Assembly: GCA_012515235.1 (NCBI GenBank)
Contig: JAAYYU010000311.1
Coordinates: forward strand, 1-64,000
DNA length: 64,000 nucleotides
DNA from: Candidatus Anammoximicrobium sp.
GTDB lineage: Bacteria; Planctomycetota; Planctomycetia; Pirellulales; Pirellulaceae
Direction of reading: 5' to 3'
In this document: piece by piece, positions 36,242 through 45,613 of the stretch
How the letters are laid out: every line of letters starts with the position of its first letter
Numbering within the stretch: the first letter of the stretch is position 1
Program-made: the position numbers and the translations under genes
Notes under the pieces: generated by a model
What the model was told of the DNA's origin: nothing
Seen by the model: the letters and a program-made list of their open reading frames with translations, nothing else
Database searches by the model: none

Positions 36242-37594
36242 CTATTCCGCGGCAGCTGCCACGACATCCAGAAAAGTGCCGTCGCCGGGACCGAGCGTCA
36301 CAAGAACAGTGTTGTCGGCTGATCGCTCAAGCCAGTTGCCGCTACGGAGATCACGCACGCGGCAGGGCTTCGATAGGGTGACCTTCAGTGTCTGCTGTTG
36401 ATCGGTGTCGTCATTTACCAAGGCAGCGAAGGTGCGATCGGCCGTGGCATTGCGGAGCGCGCCAATCCACCCTGGCGACGAGACCGTGCCGCATGGCTCG
36501 GCAAGCGGGGCGGCGTCCTGCAGGAGGGACCGCAGCGGCCGGATTGATGCGAATGCCTCGGCCGCAGCTAGGCACTCCGGCGTTTCGCTGCCGTCCGGTC
36601 GCAGGAGGCCGCCCGGACCGCCGACGGGTGTTGCTTCCTTCACCGCCAGCGTCGGCGGAAAGGTCGGACCCACGTAGGGCTTCGCGTCCGGTTGATCTTG
36701 GGGCGGAGGCAGGAAGACGAACCAGAAGAATCCCTTCACCCCCGCAGCGGCGGCGCTCCAGACCTGCCAGCGAATCTCGCCGACGGTGGGCTGACGCCAG
36801 TGCAGGATGGATCCCGGCAGCAGGACGGCGTTGAGTTGCTCGTCGTACTTCCACGGCCCCCAGATATCGAGGAAGCACTGGGGCATGATCCAGGGCGTCC
36901 GACCGTTCTTGACGGCCGCTCGTAGGGTCGCCTGGGTTTGGCGACGGTACCAGGATCGCGACGCGGCCGGCGTGTTGGGACCGTTGGGATTGCCCCGCGA
37001 AAAAAACGGGTAGAGGTCGGTACAGACCGTCTCGAATCCAGCTTGCTCGGCGTAAGTCGGCGAGTCGGGCCACATGGTGACGACGACGGCCGGCTGTCGC
37101 GCTCCCCAGCTGGCGAATTTCTGGCGGAAGGTCTCCATTTCGTCCACCAGGTTGCGGCGAGGTTCGTCGCACAGAGCCCAGGCCAGGATAGCCGGCGAGT
37201 CTCCGACCGCCGCGATGGCCCGCTTGGATTCCTTCTCCAGGTAAGTCCAGTTGTTCCGCCGCCACTGGACGTTGTAATGCAGTTCGCCGAGGGCAGGCAC
37301 CAGCTGCATGTCGCGGGCCGCCATCCGCTGGGCCAAGCCGGGCAGGTCGGGTATTCCCAGGTTCACGGCCCACACCGCATCGAAGCCCTGCCGTTTGAGG
37401 TTGTCCAGGCAGCGTTCGACGAAATCCCACTTGTCCACGCCGTTCCGTTTGGCAAGCCCGGCCGTGCGTTCCCAGGGCCAGTAGACGCCCAGCGGGAAAC
37501 GGTTCCCCAAGCCGGGCGGTTCGGCGGCACAGGCGAGGGGATGAATCACGCCAAGCAACAAGACTGCGGTCAGCAGTTTCCGTCCGGGAATCAT
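36242..37594 (-). CDS. Secreted glycoside-hydrolase-like TIM-barrel protein
   Basis: 450 residues. The ATG at 37594 is chosen because AGAGGGAG precedes it and it opens a signal peptide (MIPGRKLLTAVLLLGVIH); upstream codons would add an Arg-rich tail. The barrel shows GFDAVWAVNLGIPDLPGLAQ, a candidate acid/base in AILAWALCDEPRRN (strand 4, Asp-Glu-Pro), TDLYPFF, and VKGFFWFVFL. The C-terminal 100 residues form a beta domain (TFAALVNDDTDQQQTLKVTL). It resembles clan GH-A enzymes such as GH5 or beta-galactosidase-like proteins, without a firm family. Substrate unknown. Confidence 0.7.
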   Translation of the reverse strand: MIPGRKLLTAVLLLGVIHPLACAAEPPGLGNRFPLGVYWPWERTAGLAKRNGVDKWDFVERCLDNLKRQGFDAVWAVNLGIPDLPGLAQRMAARDMQLVPALGELHYNVQWRRNNWTYLEKESKRAIAAVGDSPAILAWALCDEPRRNLVDEMETFRQKFASWGARQPAVVVTMWPDSPTYAEQAGFETVCTDLYPFFSRGNPNGPNTPAASRSWYRRQTQATLRAAVKNGRTPWIMPQCFLDIWGPWKYDEQLNAVLLPGSILHWRQPTVGEIRWQVWSAAAAGVKGFFWFVFLPPPQDQPDAKPYVGPTFPPTLAVKEATPVGGPGGLLRPDGSETPECLAAAEAFASIRPLRSLLQDAAPLAEPCGTVSSPGWIGALRNATADRTFAALVNDDTDQQQTLKVTLSKPCRVRDLRSGNWLERSADNTVLVTLGPGDGTFLDVVAAAAE

Positions 37595-37949
37595 CGCGCG
37601 GCTCCCTCTGTATCGTGCCTCTGGTGTGGTGGCGAAAGCTGCGCGATCATAACAGAGTCGCGGACAACGGCAAGGGCATCTTCGGCCACCCCTGGCCCAC
37701 GGTCGGCGGCGATGCCTGCTGAGCACGAAAACGATCGCCTTGCGGCGCCGGTTCACCCACCCGATAGGCCGCCGCGCGGCGGTTGTTGCGTCCCCTGCGA
37801 GGCTTCCCAGCGTTGATTCTCACTGCCACCCAGAGCGTCGTCCTGGGCGGCTCGATTGCGGCCCTTTCGGACGGAGGCCGGAACGGAGCGCAAGGCGAAA
37901 CAGATTTAACGCTTGCACTCCATGGCGAGTCCCAACGAACGCTGTCCAA
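37595..37949. other. Intergenic, no gene seen
   Basis: 355 bases between two same-strand genes. Frames crossing it lack ribosome-binding sites and family character. It may carry a promoter for the downstream glycosidase-like gene, but none is obvious. Confidence 0.5.
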
Positions 37950-39317
37950 CTATTCGGCTTCCAGCAAGTTACGGATGGCCTGTTTGAGGGCGGCTTCGGA
38001 GTTCGGGGCGACGCGCGACGCGCTGGGTTCGTAGCCGCCCTGAGAGAAGGCCTCTTCGGTGCAGATGTAGCCGGTTGCCAGATCGCCGTACGCGGCGACG
38101 GCCAGGAAGCGGTCCGGCCTTTGCTGTTGCGTGAACAGCTGGAACTCGATCATGCTCTCGCCGGGCAGATGCACCACCTGGACCGGCCCCAGGCGCAAGA
38201 GGTTCAATTGCAGGGGTTGACTCAGCCACTCCGCCAGGGCCAGACGCCGCGACGCCTGCTGACGCGCCTTGGCGGGCTGCGTGGGATCATCCCGCAGGGC
38301 CCGGTTTTTGGCCAAGTCACGGTCGGCTTCGTCCTTCAGCTGCAGCACCAGGGGCAGCGTCCGCCAGACGAGGCGGCCGGCCGGCTCGATGCGGGTTGCG
38401 GCAACAGACGCCTCCATGGCCGCGTACAGGCGGTCGGCCAGTTCCGTGCGGGCCTGCGGCGTGCCGTCGTTGTACTTGCCCATCGTCACGTCGCCGGCAC
38501 AGCCGGTGAAGTAGATCTGGAACACCTGCTCCTTTTCTTCGAGCCGCTCGCGGGCAAAGCCCGGAACGTCGTAGCAGACGCGAGCATCGCCGTAGAAGCT
38601 CTGCGGATGCGTGGCGTAGTAGTGGATGCGGACCAGCGGCTTGTCGCCGTGGGCCAGGGTGATCGTTTTGAGCATCGGATCGATGCGTCCTTCCGGCTTC
38701 GCTCGCAAATCGGGGTCCTTGCAAGCGCTCCAGCGAGTGAGGATCTTTCCGCCGTCGGTGAGAATCCGCCGCGCCGCGGCGACGCGCTCGACGGGGGCCT
38801 GGCCGGCGCCGATCGAGTCGAACTGCCGGAACTGTTCCAGCGACGCTTTGACCGCATCGCCCAGCCGTTGCGCGAGCTGCCTAATGACGGACGGATCGAG
38901 GGTCTCGGACGGGCCGCCGGTCGTGACTTGCCGTTCCAGGGTGCCGATGGGGAGGTAAGGGGCCGTGTGTTGGTGAACGGTGTGGACGGTCACGTGCGAA
39001 GCCTCGGTCGCCGCCCCCTCCGCGAGCTTGTCTCGAAACAGGCGATGCACGGGTCCGCACAGGCCGCACCAGTCGATCGCACACAGGACCACGCGCTGCC
39101 GGCCGTCATCCAGGACGACCCCCTTGGCCCACAGCGGCGTTTCCACGGTTTCCAGCGGTTTGCCGCTGGGATAGGTCGGCGTTCCCAAGGGCGGAGTGAG
39201 ATCCGCGCGAAAAGTCGCCACCCGCAGCGGGCCGCCGTCTCCGGCCGCAAGGGCCGCCGACGGGTGACTGGAGATGGCCGCCGCCAACAAGCAACTGCAG
39301 AACAGGAACGGTCGCAT
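37950..39317 (-). CDS. Neutral/alkaline non-lysosomal ceramidase-like protein
   Basis: 455 residues; the ATG is preceded by CCAAGGAG. Signal peptide MRPFLFCSCLLAAAISS. The start of the mature part, VATFRADLTPPLGTP, and the His-rich HVTVHTVHQHTAPYLP (two zinc-ligand histidines expected) are typical of neutral-ceramidase-like proteins abundant in planctomycetes. IRIHYYATHPQSFYGDARV-type spacing (IHYYATHPQ) supplies a further conserved His. The usual C-terminal domain is short or absent, so activity on ceramide is doubtful; the fold may serve another amide substrate. Confidence 0.78.
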   Translation of the reverse strand: MRPFLFCSCLLAAAISSHPSAALAAGDGGPLRVATFRADLTPPLGTPTYPSGKPLETVETPLWAKGVVLDDGRQRVVLCAIDWCGLCGPVHRLFRDKLAEGAATEASHVTVHTVHQHTAPYLPIGTLERQVTTGGPSETLDPSVIRQLAQRLGDAVKASLEQFRQFDSIGAGQAPVERVAAARRILTDGGKILTRWSACKDPDLRAKPEGRIDPMLKTITLAHGDKPLVRIHYYATHPQSFYGDARVCYDVPGFARERLEEKEQVFQIYFTGCAGDVTMGKYNDGTPQARTELADRLYAAMEASVAATRIEPAGRLVWRTLPLVLQLKDEADRDLAKNRALRDDPTQPAKARQQASRRLALAEWLSQPLQLNLLRLGPVQVVHLPGESMIEFQLFTQQQRPDRFLAVAAYGDLATGYICTEEAFSQGGYEPSASRVAPNSEAALKQAIRNLLEAE

Positions 39318-39359
39318 GAGAGTCTCCTTGGGGCAAGCATTCGCAAAACAGGTGGAAGG

Positions 39360-41534
39360 TCATCGGTGCGCCGCGAGCGGCCGGCCCATCACATCCACAG
39401 GCTGTTCGACGCGGACCTTGTCCGCGCCCGCCAGTTCGATCAGGTCCGGCAGATCGTAGTGTTTCAAAACGCCGTGTACGACGTTCGCCGCCTGATTCAG
39501 GTTCTCCGGTGTCCGCACGATTTCCGTCCACGAACAGATCGTCTCGCGCAAACACACCGCAGCGAAACGTCCCGCGTGCAGCGCTGCCGCATGCAGGGCC
39601 GGGATGGCCGCCTCGCCGATCGCGACCAGGTGCAGCCCGTTCGGCCGATCGGGCGTCGTCCGGTACGCGGCGAGCACGCGTGCCCAGGCGGCGACGTCGT
39701 CCGTGCGCATCCCGACGTACGAACGGCCGATCAAGTAGGCCAGGAAGATCTCCTGGACGTCGCGTCCGAACCGTCCGCGCCCGTAATCGGGTTTGTCGTG
39801 GCCGGGCTCTGTCTCGCCAATGCCGCGGAGTTCGGCGGCCAGCACGATCCGGCCCTGCCGCACGATCGCCTCGATCGGGCCGCCCGGTCCGGCGTCGGCC
39901 TTCATGCTCTCGCCGTGCAGATACAGACAGGCCTCGCCGTTCGGCTGCGCGGGGACAAACGCCAGGCCGGGCAGGCGAAGGCCCGGTTCCGGAGTGAGGA
40001 TCAGCTTCTCGATCGAGTAGCCGTCGCGCTGAATCGTGCCGACCGATTCGCAGGCCGGTGTTGTTGGGGGCATTTCGGCGGACGCGGCGGCGGGGTTCTT
40101 GCAGGGAGCCAGTCCGGCCAGCGTCTTCCTTACCAGATCGCGACGGCCGGCCGCGGACAGCTTCTCCCAGGCGGCTGACCGCGTCTTGCGGAGTCCCTGT
40201 TCGAGCTCCGCGTTCAGTTGGAACACCGATTTCTCGCCCGGCGTCAGCAGCACCTGTCCGGCGGCCGTACACTGGAGTTGTTGATCGGTCCAGTCGCCGT
40301 CGCTGAGTTTCCAGAGCAGGTCGTCGGTCAGGGGCTCGGGCAGTTCGTCGATTTCGCGGACAACATCGTCGCTGCCCAGCAGCCAGCGGCGCATCCACTG
40401 GACGGTGGCTTCGCGCGTTTGGAGCGTAAAGCCGTGCGGCGCGTCGGGCTCGGCCAGCTCAACCCGCTCCGGGTATCTCAGCCTGGTATAGAACCGTTTG
40501 GCTTCCCGGAACAGGGGCCAGGTTCCTTCGATGGGAAACGTCTTGTCTCGCGTCGAGGCGCAGACGAGCGTCGGTTTCGGCGCCCGCAGGATCACGTAAT
40601 CCGCTTCGTCCAGGCCGAACGCGATCTGCCCGTAGATGTTTTGCTCGGCGTCCTGCGGCCCGTTGGTGTCGATCAGGTGTCGGAAGGTCATCAGAAAGCC
40701 GCCCGGAGCCGCGGCCACGATGCGGTCGTCCAACGCCATCAGGTACGAGGTCAACGTGCCGCCGCCGGAATTCCCGGTGCAGCCGATCTTGTCCGCGAGG
40801 ATGTCGCTGCGGCTCTGCAGGTAATCGATCGCCCGCATGCCGTCCCAGATCCGGTACTGGGCGAGGTTGGAGCCCAGCAGAATGCAGCCCAAGCCCGCGG
40901 TCGTATGTTCGATCGTACACAGAATGTGCACTCGCGGATGCGGCACCTTTACCCACGTCGCCGTCTCGAAGTGGGCGTGTTCTCGCTGGTCATCCAGCAT
41001 CTGATATCGCTCCCCCTGACTGATCGGGTCGTAACAAAGGGCTGCGATTCCGTGTTTCGCGAGCAGGATCGAGATCCGCTGGTACTGACCGGCCGCTTTG
41101 CCGTTGTGGCTGTGACCGCAGGGAACCAGCACGCCGGGGTACGGAGGCGGCGTCAGCGGCAAGTACAGATTCGCCGTCACGCGATGCCGGGGCCGGCTTT
41201 GGAAGATGACCTTCTCCACGCGGTAGCCCTTACCCTCCAGTCGGCCGACCACCTGCGCGTCCAACGGCGTGCGGTCGGGGAATCCGCCGAGCTGCTCCAG
41301 GAAAAACTCGCGCCGCTCCTGCTGCCACCGCGCACAGTCCGCTCGGGATTTCACCGCCTCGTATTCCTGCAGACGCCGGTCCACGTGCTGATAGAACTGC
41401 TGCTTCAGGTAGGTATCCAACTGCTTTCCGGGCGTGATTCCGTCAGCCGCCGTGGTCAGCACCGTGAGATCTTCCGCGGAGGTGGCCGCCGCAGTCGCGA
41501 GAAACCACATCACACAAACCGGAAGGAGTTTCAT
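39360..41534 (-). CDS. Secreted alpha/beta hydrolase, acetyl-xylan-esterase-like, two domains
   Basis: 724 residues; the ATG follows CAAGGAG. Signal peptide MKLLPVCVMWFLATAAATSA. The first alpha/beta-hydrolase domain is complete: oxyanion-side VLVPCGHSHNGK, nucleophile Ser256 in GCTGNSGGGT, and the late His in EPDAPHGF (near 369). The second half (about 420-724) repeats a hydrolase-like pattern (LAFVPAQPNGEACLYLHGES, GLHLVAIGEAAIPALHAA) with the serine elbow lost, so it is probably inactive. Similar planctomycete proteins are annotated as acetyl xylan esterases. It ends 42 bp before the ceramidase-like start, suggesting one operon. Confidence 0.8.
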   Translation of the reverse strand: MKLLPVCVMWFLATAAATSAEDLTVLTTAADGITPGKQLDTYLKQQFYQHVDRRLQEYEAVKSRADCARWQQERREFFLEQLGGFPDRTPLDAQVVGRLEGKGYRVEKVIFQSRPRHRVTANLYLPLTPPPYPGVLVPCGHSHNGKAAGQYQRISILLAKHGIAALCYDPISQGERYQMLDDQREHAHFETATWVKVPHPRVHILCTIEHTTAGLGCILLGSNLAQYRIWDGMRAIDYLQSRSDILADKIGCTGNSGGGTLTSYLMALDDRIVAAAPGGFLMTFRHLIDTNGPQDAEQNIYGQIAFGLDEADYVILRAPKPTLVCASTRDKTFPIEGTWPLFREAKRFYTRLRYPERVELAEPDAPHGFTLQTREATVQWMRRWLLGSDDVVREIDELPEPLTDDLLWKLSDGDWTDQQLQCTAAGQVLLTPGEKSVFQLNAELEQGLRKTRSAAWEKLSAAGRRDLVRKTLAGLAPCKNPAAASAEMPPTTPACESVGTIQRDGYSIEKLILTPEPGLRLPGLAFVPAQPNGEACLYLHGESMKADAGPGGPIEAIVRQGRIVLAAELRGIGETEPGHDKPDYGRGRFGRDVQEIFLAYLIGRSYVGMRTDDVAAWARVLAAYRTTPDRPNGLHLVAIGEAAIPALHAAALHAGRFAAVCLRETICSWTEIVRTPENLNQAANVVHGVLKHYDLPDLIELAGADKVRVEQPVDVMGRPLAAHR

Positions 41535-41971
41535 GCCGTCATCTCCTTGTCGAGGGCCCGCTGGAACGTACGGTCTGGTAACCTGTCCATGAACTGCGAC
41601 GCGGCAAGGTCAAGGCGGAGTCCTGCGGGGCTCTGTTCGCCATGACTTCGGGGACCGCAGGCTGGATGTCACTCCGGCCTGGGCTGGAAGGTGTTTCCGG
41701 CGGCCCATCCAGCGAGGCCTGACAGAACACTCGATTACAACTCAACTCGATTACAACTCAATCCACTCCCGTAGGCAATCCCACTGCGGAACCAACTGCC
41801 GCGCGAACGCGACAATTCCGCTTACGGTGAAAGACGTACGAGGCTGCCAGCGTTGCCCCTGCAGATCGCCTGTTCTGTTTGCGCTGCCGCGGGCCGCGGC
41901 CGCCGGGCGGCACCACGCGTGCGGAGATCGAATCGCGGGCGGCCTGCTCTTGCCAAGGCGCGGGGGGGGGC
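41535..41971. other. Intergenic with a tandem duplication, no gene seen
   Basis: 437 bases between same-strand genes with no credible coding frame; it includes the 16-bp duplication at 41729-41760 and lies just beyond the deacetylase stop. Confidence 0.5.
41729..41760. repeat. Exact 16-bp tandem duplication
   Basis: ACTCGATTACAACTCA occurs twice head-to-tail with no difference, indicating a recent duplication or a repeated binding site. Confidence 0.85.
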
Positions 41972-42946
41972 TCATTCCTGTCCAGCGGTCCCGGACGGCT
42001 TGCCGCGCAGTTCGCGGAATTGCTTCCAACTGATCAACCGGATCCCTTCGTCCCGGATCAGGCGGCCGATTTCGGGATCCGTAAAAATGCGCCGGTCGCC
42101 GTCGCGGCGTCCGGCGCTGCTTGTGACCGCACGCAGTTCCGCATCGTCCAGGCCGCAGTGGATAATCAGCTGGCTCACGCCGGGCGGCAGGCTCCGGAGG
42201 GCCTTTCGATAGTTGTCCCGCCGCTGCGCATGCGAGTCGCCGCCGTAAAACTGCGCCAGGTCGTCCAGCAGCGGCAGACGCCGTTCGTTCAGCCGAGCCG
42301 CCAGCGACGAACCCACGTCGCGCAGCGCCGGGTAGGCGGCGGCCAGCTTCGGATTCGACGCTCGAAGGAACAGCACCGGCAGATCGTGTTCGATTCCTGC
42401 CGCGACGTAGATCTCCGCCAGGTCCGGCCGACTGGCCAGGGCCCCCATGTGCGTGTCGAGATGACTGAGGGGAATGTCCAGTTGTCTTGCCCGCGCGATC
42501 TGGGCTCGCAGTTCGATCGCCACCTCCTCCGGCTTGGCGTGCTTCGCCACCTGTTCCACGCGGGGCCACAGGTAACCGTGCTCATCGACCAGACTGGGCA
42601 CCCGGTCCTTTCCCGCCACCGGTCCCCAGCGGTACTGCTTCCATTCGGAATTAAGCGTCAGGTGGACGCCGTAATCGAATTGGGGATGCGCCTTGGCGTA
42701 TTCGGCGAATTCCGTGACCCACGGACACGGCATCATGACGCTGCACGACGTGACGATTCCATGCTCCAACGCCTCGGTCGTTGCCCGATTCGCCGAATGG
42801 CACATGCCGGCGTCGTCGGCGTGGATGATCAGGTAACGCGGGCGATCCGCATCACGAGGTGAATCCTCGCCTCGCGACGGCCAGGCGCTCAGGCAGACGG
42901 CGGCCAACAGGATCACACGGCGGCAAGGGAAACGGTCCGTTTTCAT
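41972..42946 (-). CDS. YdjC/ChbG-family carbohydrate deacetylase, exported
   Basis: 324 residues; the ATG has CAAAGGAG upstream. N-terminal signal RVILLAAVCLSAWPSRG. The family core is present: LIIHADDAGMCHSANRA (metal-binding Asp and His), DYGVHLTLNSEW (His), and LSHLDTHMGAL (HLDxHxG metal site). YdjC proteins remove acetyl groups from N-acetylated sugars such as chitobiose. Export suggests an extracellular or periplasmic substrate. It follows the ExbBD operon in the same direction after a 108-bp gap. Confidence 0.85.
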   Translation of the reverse strand: MKTDRFPCRRVILLAAVCLSAWPSRGEDSPRDADRPRYLIIHADDAGMCHSANRATTEALEHGIVTSCSVMMPCPWVTEFAEYAKAHPQFDYGVHLTLNSEWKQYRWGPVAGKDRVPSLVDEHGYLWPRVEQVAKHAKPEEVAIELRAQIARARQLDIPLSHLDTHMGALASRPDLAEIYVAAGIEHDLPVLFLRASNPKLAAAYPALRDVGSSLAARLNERRLPLLDDLAQFYGGDSHAQRRDNYRKALRSLPPGVSQLIIHCGLDDAELRAVTSSAGRRDGDRRIFTDPEIGRLIRDEGIRLISWKQFRELRGKPSGTAGQE

Positions 42947-43054
42947 GAATCAAAGCTCCTTTGGTTCCTGGCCCGCGGTTGTCCTGGACCATGATACAGG
43001 AACGCGGAGTTCCCAGGAACTCCGCGGCGTCGGGCAACGCGACCGGTCCCGCGT

Positions 43055-45079
43055 CTAGGGAGAGACTGCCGCCGGGGGGGCTGGCGGCGTGCGGTACAGA
43101 GGCAGGTGGCGGTAGTAGACTTCCAGGCACAGGGCGTTCATCGCGGTGGTGTAGACGCGGCCTCCGTAGCCGCCCCAGACGGTGTGCGTGGGCCAGCTGC
43201 CGGCCAAGGTGCCGCTGGTCTCTTGGGCGGCCAGCAGGCGTTTCTGCAACGCTCCGTTCCAGGCCTCCCAGGCGGGGCCTTGAATCTGGAACAGGGCCAG
43301 CGTGGCGTAGTACCAGTAGTACTCGTTGAACGGCCCGCCCTGCGGCGTCTCCTGCAGCAGGTAGGCGATCGCCTCGCGAACGGCCGCTTCGTCCTGCGGC
43401 AGACCGAGGAACATGCGGCAGACCAGGGCTTCGGCGGTCATCGTCCGCGACGGCGCGGTGCGCGGACGGTAACTGGCCAAGCCCCGTTGCGGCCCCGTGG
43501 TGACGGTGTTCAGAAAACGAATCACGCCGGCTCGCGTCGCGGCCGGGACGGCCACGCCCGCCAATTCCGCGCTGTGCAGCGACATCAGCTGCCACCCCAG
43601 TTGACTCGTGTCCCCTTCGTCGCCGGGCTGGTAACGCCAGCCGCCGGTGAGCGGATGCTGCGCCCGGATCGTGTAGCCCAGGGCCCGTTTCAGGAAGGGA
43701 AGCAGGCCGGGATCGTCGGTCATGCCGTAGGCTTCGCCCAGGGCCAGCGTCGCCATGCCGTGGCAGTACATGCGGGCGAACAGGCTGGCGTTGCCGGCCA
43801 GATTGCCGTCCGCCGCTTGACTGCGGGCGAGGAATTCCAGGCCTCGGCGGACCGTGCTGGCATGGTTGCCGTCCTGATGCGTCTGCCCCGAACCCAGGAA
43901 GGCCAGGACCGCCAAGCCGGTCACCGCCGTGTCGGCCTCGGTGCCCGCGCCGCCGCGATCGTGACCGAGCGTTTTGGTCTCACGGCCGCCGCCGTGCAGA
44001 TTGCAGTCCCAGCGGCCGTCTTCGTTCTGATGGGCGGCCAGCCAGTTCAAGGCCGCCTGGACGGCCGCTTCGGTCAGGCCGTTGCCGCCGCCGGACGCCA
44101 GGGCGGCGGCACGCTGCGCGGCGCCGCGATTGCGATAGGCATTCGGGAACTCCCGCGGCTCCGCAAGCGGTTGTGCAGGGGCCTGTTCCCAAGCCGGCTT
44201 GCCGTTCGACGAGGCCAGCGACCACCCGTCGGCGGACACCCGCGGTGCGGCCGACGCCGGCGTTTCCGCAGCGGGGGCTTCGCGGGTTTCACCGGGAGTG
44301 TCGTCGGCTGCCTTGACGTGATCCTGCGAGTCGGCCAGTGCCGAAGCGGGCGGCAGGGGCAGCGGCATGTCGATCAACCGCTGCAGTTCGTCCGTCTGTG
44401 CCGCGGGCGATTCCGTCGGCCGGTCGGTCACGCGCAACGCCGGGGGTACCTCCGCGACGATCAAGCGTTCCGGCTCCGGCGTGGGGGGCTGGGCAAGCTG
44501 TTCCGCCAGCGGCGAAGGTGCGGGCGGCTCGAGCGCGGCCGGGGGCGGCGTCTCGCTGGGCGGGGCGGGCAAAAGTTCCGGAGGGGGCTCGGATCCCACG
44601 TCGCGAATCGGCGAATCGGCCAGCGCCGGCGGTTCGGCCATCGGCGTCGCCAGATCCGGCATGCGCGGCGGTTGTGGAACGTCCTGGGCGTCGATTTCCT
44701 CCGGCGGCGCGACCGGGGCGATCGGTTCGGGCGAGTCTTCCCTCGGCGGCGTGTCAGGCGGCTCCGGAGTCGTCTGCGGCAGCTCCTCGCCGGCGTCCAC
44801 CACGGTCAGGTGGATGACCGACTGAGGCCCGCGGGCGGGCAGATCGGTGAACAACTGCACCCCGCAGGCGGACGCGAGCAACAGGAGATGCGCAAAGATG
44901 GACAAGGCAACGCACTTGGCCAGCGGATGGCCGCGGCCCCAGCGTCGGAAGAGCAGGATCAGCAGGCTGCCGCCCAACACGCCCAACGCGGCGACCATCA
45001 GCAGGGCGTTCGTCTGCAACGCGATCCCTGTCACGCACCAGCCGGGGATCGGGGTGACGGCCAGGGCTGCCGAGTCCAT
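43055..45079 (-). CDS. TonB-like anchored protein with terpenoid-cyclase-type alpha/alpha toroid
   Basis: 674 residues. Two N-terminal membrane segments (about 25-45 and 58-78) precede a Pro-, Glu- and Ala-rich stretch (95-330) like the envelope-spanning linker of TonB proteins. The C-terminal domain (about 338-650) has prenyltransferase/squalene-oxidase repeats: AVQAALNWLAAHQNEDGRWD, VRRGLEFLARSQAADGNLAG, ALGYTIRAQHPLTGGWRY. No DxDD cyclase motif was seen, so it is probably a binding toroid, not a cyclase. It starts 3 bp after the ExbD gene, so it is translated with that motor subunit, and probably takes the place of TonB or TolA there. Confidence 0.78.
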   Translation of the reverse strand: MDSAALAVTPIPGWCVTGIALQTNALLMVAALGVLGGSLLILLFRRWGRGHPLAKCVALSIFAHLLLLASACGVQLFTDLPARGPQSVIHLTVVDAGEELPQTTPEPPDTPPREDSPEPIAPVAPPEEIDAQDVPQPPRMPDLATPMAEPPALADSPIRDVGSEPPPELLPAPPSETPPPAALEPPAPSPLAEQLAQPPTPEPERLIVAEVPPALRVTDRPTESPAAQTDELQRLIDMPLPLPPASALADSQDHVKAADDTPGETREAPAAETPASAAPRVSADGWSLASSNGKPAWEQAPAQPLAEPREFPNAYRNRGAAQRAAALASGGGNGLTEAAVQAALNWLAAHQNEDGRWDCNLHGGGRETKTLGHDRGGAGTEADTAVTGLAVLAFLGSGQTHQDGNHASTVRRGLEFLARSQAADGNLAGNASLFARMYCHGMATLALGEAYGMTDDPGLLPFLKRALGYTIRAQHPLTGGWRYQPGDEGDTSQLGWQLMSLHSAELAGVAVPAATRAGVIRFLNTVTTGPQRGLASYRPRTAPSRTMTAEALVCRMFLGLPQDEAAVREAIAYLLQETPQGGPFNEYYWYYATLALFQIQGPAWEAWNGALQKRLLAAQETSGTLAGSWPTHTVWGGYGGRVYTTAMNALCLEVYYRHLPLYRTPPAPPAAVSP

Positions 45080-45082
45080 TGT

Positions 45083-45502
45083 TTAGCCGCCTTTCGTCGG
45101 CAACCGCACGGAGATTCCCATTTCGGAGATACCCGCCTGGCGACACGCATTCAACACGGTTGCGACGCTTTGGAATGTTCCCTCCGCGTCACCTCGCACG
45201 ATCACGCCCAAACCGGCGTACTGAGCCCGTGCGGCCGCAAGTTCCTGCCGGAGTTGCTCGGCTGTCAGGAATCGGTCGTCCAGCGAAATCTGTCCGTCCC
45301 GGTAGACGTTGATGACGCATTTCTCCGGCGTCGGCTGCAGCTTTCCGGCCTCGCTCACCTCCGGAACCTTGACGGGCAGTTTGCTTTCCGCCCCGACGAA
45401 CCGGGTGCCTACGACGAAGAAAATGATCAGATTGAAGACGATGTCGAGCATCGGCGTCAAATTGATCGTGGGCAATTCGTCTTGGTGGGTCTTGAGGGAC
45501 AT
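45083..45502 (-). CDS. ExbD/TolR-family biopolymer transport protein
   Basis: 139 residues, ATG start. One N-terminal membrane helix (about 17-36) contains the proton-path Asp20 in NLTPMLDIVFNLIIFFVVG, the hallmark of ExbD/TolR. The periplasmic domain ends with GVIVRGDAEGTFQSVATVLN and ISEMGISVRLP, as in the family. It works with ExbB to turn proton-motive force into mechanical work on a periplasmic partner. Confidence 0.93.
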   Translation of the reverse strand: MSLKTHQDELPTINLTPMLDIVFNLIIFFVVGTRFVGAESKLPVKVPEVSEAGKLQPTPEKCVINVYRDGQISLDDRFLTAEQLRQELAAARAQYAGLGVIVRGDAEGTFQSVATVLNACRQAGISEMGISVRLPTKGG

Positions 45503-45613
45503 GGCAGGTCCGAGCGCAGCGACGGCGCCGAGCTTCCTTGCTCTACGGGTTGTTTCGGTTCACAGCCGAGTTTTCTCCAGTCCACTATCCGGCCGTGGAA
45601 CAGGTTGCCCAGG

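Noticed and set aside
37740..40178. 812-codon plus-strand frame over ceramidase-like and esterase genes
   Set aside because: The minus strand has signal peptides, ribosome-binding sites and active-site motifs; this frame has none.
43055..45079. Functional squalene-hopene cyclase
   Set aside because: Repeats are present but no DxDD catalytic motif was seen, and the TonB-like N-terminus plus ExbBD linkage suggests another role.
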